From assembly GCF_037042905.1 (NCBI RefSeq), contig NC_087258.1, positions 806,001 to 870,000 on the forward strand: a DNA stretch of 64,000 nucleotides, given 5' to 3'. Under the pieces are notes generated by a model. It searched no databases. It was given only the letters and a program-made list of their open reading frames with translations, and was not told the origin of the DNA. This document shows positions 51,001 through 57,700 of this stretch, piece by piece; the stretch's first letter is position 1; every line of letters begins with the position of its first letter. A program made the position numbers and the translations under genes. This DNA is from Lytechinus pictus (Eukaryota; Echinodermata; Echinoidea; Temnopleuroida; Toxopneustidae).

Positions 51001-54000
51001 TTCCACAGCGTCTCGTTGTGGGATGTGTAGATAACAATGCTTTCAGTGGCAGTTATGTTCACAATCCGTTCAACTTTCAACACTTTGACGTCAATTACAT
51101 GTCCCTCTACGTAGATGGAACACAAGTTCCATCCAAACCATTAACTCCTGATTACGGACGTATCGCTGGATCGGCTTCAATCAGAGCTTATCATACCCTC
51201 TTTTCAGGAACGGATAAAATGTTCAGGGATTCTGGAAACGATATCAGTAGGGAGGACTACGATCGTGGATACGCACTCTATGCCTTTGACCTCTCCCCTG
51301 ACTTATCATCGGGTCAGCATTTCAACTTGAAAAAGCAAGGAAATCTGCGCTTGGAGATACATTTCAGGAAGAATCTACCACAGGGAGTGAACATTGTTGT
51401 CTATGCAGAATTTGACAACATCCTAGAAATTGACCGAGCCCGCAACGTCCTGTTTGATTATTCTGTGTAAATATGTATGCTTCCGATATTGATCGCATCA
51501 TGAGGAATGATACAGCAGTGGGAGGAATCTACGAGGGCGTTTATCCCTCCGATCGATTGATCATGGAAGCAGTGCCCCGACCTTCAGCTTATGTTGTTAA
51601 CCTAGACCCAGCCCATAAACCTGGAAGCCATTGGATCGGTATATTCATGGATAGCTCTGGAAATTCAGATTATTTTGACTCTTATGGAATCCCCCCACCC
51701 CCTGGAAAAATTCGGAAATTCTTACGTCAACATACGGATGGTCGAACCGGATGGAACCGCTTCAAGCTTCAGGGAGACTATTCCACAGTCTGCGGACAGT
51801 ATGTGATATTCTTCTTAACCCAACGTGCCAGGGGTAGAAATATGGATTCTGTCATTCGCAAATTTTCTTTGGATACGGATTTGAACGATCATCTTATCCG
51901 AGATTTTGTCCGAACTAACTATGGTTATGATCAACCGGTACATCAAACACACTTTCTGGATGACCAACTATCAAAGGCTGTTTATCCTTTGTTTCTTTGA
52001 TTTGTCATACGTATATAACATGTAAATATTGTTGTTTTGCTGTGATGAAAAAAAATAAAAATAAAGATGTAAATAGTATTTTCTTTGCTTCCCATGTCTC
52101 CTTATTTTAGTCATCAAAGTGTCTCGTTCTCCGATTTAACGTATACATTGCATACACACAGCCATACTGATACAGCCCAACAAATATTTGCAAACCTTTC
52201 TCGTGTACAAGAAAAGTTTTACAACCTCTTTTTCTTTTAAGCAAAACTTTTTTTCTCTCTCCCCCTCTCTTCTTTTTTATTCTCTCTTACCTCTCTCTCC
52301 TTTCCTCTTTATCCCCCCACCCTCTCTTCATCTTTTTTCATTAGATAAATACAATCCACGCCTAAGAAGTAAGACAAAGACCTTGCTTTACACTTCAATA
52401 ATAACTTTATTACATGTATTTACTCTATTTACATGAATCTTTCAAATAGGCCATTCGCATTTCCATACGATTATCTTACAACATGAATGCATGATAGTCA
52501 AACACTTGCCATAAATATGATCTAGAGATTGAAGATTTTACAGTTTATTTACATCTAAAAATCAAGACGCTGAGGGGATATAGTATATTCTTCTTCCCCT
52601 TCCTCTTCCTCGGATGTTTCAGAATCATCGTCTAATTTATCGATATACATCTCACGAATATCATCATCAAATGAAGGGGATTCAAATTTCCTATCCTTAA
52701 CATTGTACAGATCTACAATATCCTGGTGCCTAACGCAATCAAAACCGGGGGTTTTCTCATACCATTGCTCATAGGTATTTAGGAAATAGTCCACATCATC
52801 AACATATTTGACAAGGAGTTCCCTTACAAGTGTATTCCACGTACCAGTTGGACAGAGAAAGACATCACTCTGATCTGTTACAATGTGGGCATAAAATACT
52901 TTCCATTCCTTTAACAGTTTTCCTTTATCAATTTTCCTGAATACCTTTACAACCCCTGGTTCAATAAGTTCAGAGATCGTTATATTGTTCCAGTGATAAG
53001 GCATTTTGTAGTTTAGACATGCGTGGTAGGACGATGGATAGTGATGGAGGCAACCGTCGCAATCTGCCTGGCTCGGTATCATCAAGCTGGAGATCTTTCG
53101 GAATAGCTCTACTACTACGAACCCCTCCAGTATCTTCATGAATCGCTTGCCATTTTCTAAAATGGAATAAATATAGAAAGAACATACGCATAGCTATGTG
53201 GGACATGTTACTATAAAGCAATATTGTACGACTACAATATCAAGGATGTGTATGATGGATCAGCGTCTAAGATTTATTGTTTTGTAACAGCTGAAATCTC
53301 TTCCTATCAATGGCTTTGTGGATGCCCGGTACGGCTGCTGCCAGGTTGAGCCAATTCTCCCTGGTTAGATTTATGCCCTTCCGTCCAGCCATCATGCGGG
53401 TCCCATGGTGACCAATATTATAGTACTCTCTCACGTTCACGTAGATCTCCTTGTTAAACGTTTTCACCACAGCAAAACGCTTACCCCCTAGAGGAACGGC
53501 GTGGACGTCTTCCGGGAATCCTTCAACTTTTCCGTCGTCATCGACTTTTTTCCTCGGGGCTTCTGAGATACTGGCTGGGATCTCTAGCTTCAGCTGCTTC
53601 CTTGCCTTCTTTGCTGCAGCGTGGTCTTTCTCCGCGATCTCAACGGACTGGAAGGTCAATGAAACGAAAATACAAAATTATGGATATAAAATATAAAAAC
53701 AATAATAGAAAAAATGAATGACCGACCACCCGATTAAACCAAGGTAGCAACTGAAACTCGTTTCCAAGTGAATTCTGTATAACAAAACTCAAATTTCATG
53801 AAACAGACTCTCTATCCTTAATGAACATGTCCGGTTAATATTTGTAATACATGCAGATTAAATATTAAACAATTATAATTTTTGCATGCATACTACCATC
53901 TGGTATATCAACATTATACGTACACCCTCATGGACATATGCATGAGTACAAATATAGTAAATACGACCTTTTTCACACAAACATCATGGCATTACACTTA

Positions 54001-57000
54001 CCGTGGATGCTTTCCTCTTATCCGGTGTGGAGACTGGCGTGGGTGTCCCTTCGGGGAAGCGGAAGATGTCTTTAGTGTGGTGGGCAGCTACTGGAGTTGG
54101 GGGTGGGTGCAGACCTGCTGGCATAGAAGGCAGTATAGGTCTCTGCTCCATAGATGGAGGGTGTTGAGACAATCTTGTCACCGTGCTACTGTCTTTGTCT
54201 GATTCCTCTTCTATTGCTGGGGACGGACTTTCCCACTGCGTAACACCCGTCGAAGTGTTAAAATAATATGCCTTGTTCTCTCGCGAACTAAACCCCACCT
54301 GCCATCCCTCTTGCAATTCTTTGGAGGCCAACTTGAGTTCGGCTTCGAATACGCTTCCACAGGCATTTGAAATATCCGTCATGGTAGGGTATGATAGAAA
54401 CTGTAACAGAAATCTGGTGACAGCTGCGATACGTGCGGTTGTACAGGTGGTGTGTCGTAAAATGAGGAGAATTTCAAATTTCCCGCTTATATGACTTACT
54501 TCGCGTTGCTACGCAGAGGATCACGTGTTTGACACGACCAATGGGATTGTAAGCATAAGCAACGTCATAAACATTTCCACCAATCGTGTGGAAGAAAACT
54601 GTGGAGCACGTGCTTTGCTGTTTGACCAAACAACGTTGCTATGTTTTCCCGTTCTTAAGCAACTATTCAAGTTTTCTTATTGTTTCATCCGTCCCCGTTT
54701 CTAATTTTAACCTTCAAACAATAGAAATGGGTTAAAAATACATCCAATCAATTTTGTTTACCTTGTTGCTGGGTTTTTGTTTATCTTGTTGCTAGGAAAC
54801 ATACCCTGGACATGTCACCAACCCTGTCGCATGCATATTTATTAGACCCTCTATTGTGCACTTACTTTGATTTTCGACCGCTCATGCGTATTCATGAGAC
54901 CCTCTATTGTGCACTTACTTTCATTTTCGACTGCTCATGCATATTCATTAGACCCTCTATTGTGCACTTACTTTCATTTTCGACCGCTCATGCATATTCA
55001 TGAGACCCTCTATTGTGCACTTACTTTGATTTTCGACTGCTCATGCATATTCATTAAAACCTCTATTGTGCACCTACTTGGACTAGGAGGTCTCCCATTG
55101 TTCCCTTTGTTTATCCACGATACCCTTCTTTTGTTCTACTCATGAATATTCATCGTGTGATGTCATCTTGCCATTCATATCCTCCATTGTTATGCAAATT
55201 AACTATTACGTCATATTCCATTGTTATGCTAATTTGCCCATTGTGCACTTACTTGGACTTCCTCTTTCTCTAACCATAAAGTACTAAATGCTAATTGCAG
55301 AAGTTCAGGGAGGAATTAATCATTGATTCACTCGAAAATAAGAATATTTCATATAATAAAATACACAAGAAATATTGTGAGTGGATGCGTCATCAGTCTC
55401 ATTTGCATACCAACCAGGATGTGCATATAACTGTTTTGTGAAATTAAGCAGAAACTTTCAAATGTAGCTTTCTTATTCTTAAATCCGATTTTGATGAAAT
55501 TCTCAGTTTTAATCTTGTTGGATTTTTTCTCTTTTTATTCAAATCAACTTTTTGTTGGAGTGAACATGTCCTTTAATTTACAAATGTCAAGTGTGTTCGA
55601 AACCAACTATTGTAGGCCTACATGTACTACTCTACAACTAAGTAGACTGAATTTGGTTTTAGCAATAAATCAGTGCCATAACTTAATGACAGAACATATT
55701 TATCCGATTTTTGTATATTTCTTCTAAAAGAAGAGTTTCTTAAAGGCTAATCTTTCGAATTCAAATCATGAACAAAAATACAACATATAGGCCTATATCA
55801 CAGGGAATTTCATCAAAATGGGTTGTATAATAATGGATATGGCATTTTATAGACAAGCAAAGTTTCAGCAAAAGTGGTGAAAATCGGGAGCCGGTCCCGG
55901 GGAGCCAGTTAAGACCAACGCGATCTTTTTCATTAGCATTTAATTATACAAAATTTAGAATAATCAGGGATTTATATTAAAATGATATAAATTATGTGCC
56001 GGACATTGGTTTCTTACACATTTGCATACCAACACCGTTAAGCATCTGCTCATTTACACACAAGGGAGTTTCGTATTCTAAATACGCTATAGAAAATGTT
56101 AGAATGAGTTACTTTATAAGACAATGCCTTTAATTGGACAATAAACATTAAAATATGCCAACCCCAAACATATTTTGACCTAGGGGTATGTAAGCCGTAA
56201 ATCATGTTCCATCAACCAACCTGTTCAACCCTTCCTCCTTCCTAATAAACACAGCAACCTACATACAGCGTCCCAATACCATGGCAACGGGCATGGCGGG
56301 GTCATTGGCATGTACCAGTTACCGTGCGTCTACAAACCCCCACGGGTTAACGCAACGGCTCAGGCACGTTCCAAAGATTAGGAATTAAAGGATTTGTAAA
56401 TCCCTAGCTAGGGTATAGGATCGACAATAAATCGAGAGCAATCGTAGATCAACTGAATTCATCCTGATTTCGTCTGGAAATCCCCATGATAAAGAAAATA
56501 TAATTTTGTGTATGCTATTTTGCAAACATAACCAATTACCTGAATAATGTGTTTCATGAATTACGTCTAATATCTTATACTGTTATAGCACGATTAATTA
56601 AGCATGATCATCGTTTGGTAATTGGCCTATATACATCTACCTCTACAAGTAACCATTCTAAATCAATGTCTGGCTCGGAAAGAGGATGATAATATCCATG
56701 TAAATATGGTAGAATATCCCTGAAAATATGATAAAGTATAAAGCTTTCTTTACAAGCGTTCATCCCGGGACACATGCAGAGCAAAAATGCTAAACGTAAT
56801 AATAATTTCGCTTGCATCTAAAGGTTTATTGCAATATACATTAAAGCATGATAAATTCATATATAAATTGTCTTCACTGCAAATTTGATTAATAGACATC
56901 AAAATATACAGGAGCAGATCGAGATGTAGGTAAAATGAGCGAAACATTTTGAGGGGACAGAACATGGCGTACATGTATATGCATGGGGCAACATGAATAC

Positions 57001-57658
57001 TTCAAAGGTCATGTGGGAACAAACGTTTTGACCTTCTAAAATGAAATTCTGATTTTGTGATAGATTTTTCGATAACCCTTTTCTTACTTTGGTCTGGAAG
57101 ATTTTGGGAGCAAATGCCACCCCCCCCCCCCCCCCCAAAAAAAAAAAAAAAAATTAATAACAAACAATATCTTTACGGTAATTCACTGGAAGAAATACTT
57201 TAAATTCTTTAAAAAGTATAAATGAAGTAAAAAAAAAAATCATAGGGTTAATAAGTCATAAAAATGTTCATAAAAGTACTGCTGGAAATTCGGACATGAA
57301 AATGAGCCTTCTATCGTCCCGTATTCAAAGAAAGCAATAGGAAATCTCAAATTGTTTGCTCTAGAACGTCAAAAGTCAAACAAGGCACACATTTTAGGCA
57401 AAATGAATGGGGTAGCCACACCTATAGGAGACCTATTCCCGATAGCACCAAACGATTTCCTTTTTCCGAACTTTGAGGTATCGGAAAGAATGGGGTAGGT
57501 GTAGCTGGTGTGACTGCTTCGCCAGAGTTACAGCAGGGAGTAACTGCAACTCCCTGGTTACAGTAACCATGACCAAAATTCGACGGGGTTCATGCAAGGC
57601 ATCAACTGGACCATAACAGCTGACTCTCTCCCCCTCCCCCTCGCTTTACCTCTCTCTC

Positions 57659-57700
<42 letters not shown>

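Larger units (their letters stand above)
38871..55271 (+). mobile_element. Complete Polinton/Maverick (virus-like DNA transposon), 16,401 bp
   Basis: Delimited by inverted termini starting AGAGAAAGAGG and by a perfect 6-bp duplication. It encodes the full Polinton core: protein-primed DNA polymerase, retroviral-type integrase, packaging ATPase, adenovirus-type protease, major and minor capsid proteins, plus pX-like, pVI-like and family-typical unknown proteins on the plus strand, and two genes on the minus strand. No frame is broken and the two termini are nearly identical outside a repeat-number difference, so the insertion is probably young. It occupies intron 1 of the mucin gene, antisense to it. 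Related groups are adenoviruses, virophages and adintoviruses. Whether it forms virions is not known from sequence. Confidence 0.97.

Noticed and set aside
54812..55145. Repetitive frames in the Polinton right end
   Set aside because: They are the 53-bp terminal units in translation and are mirrored at the left end.
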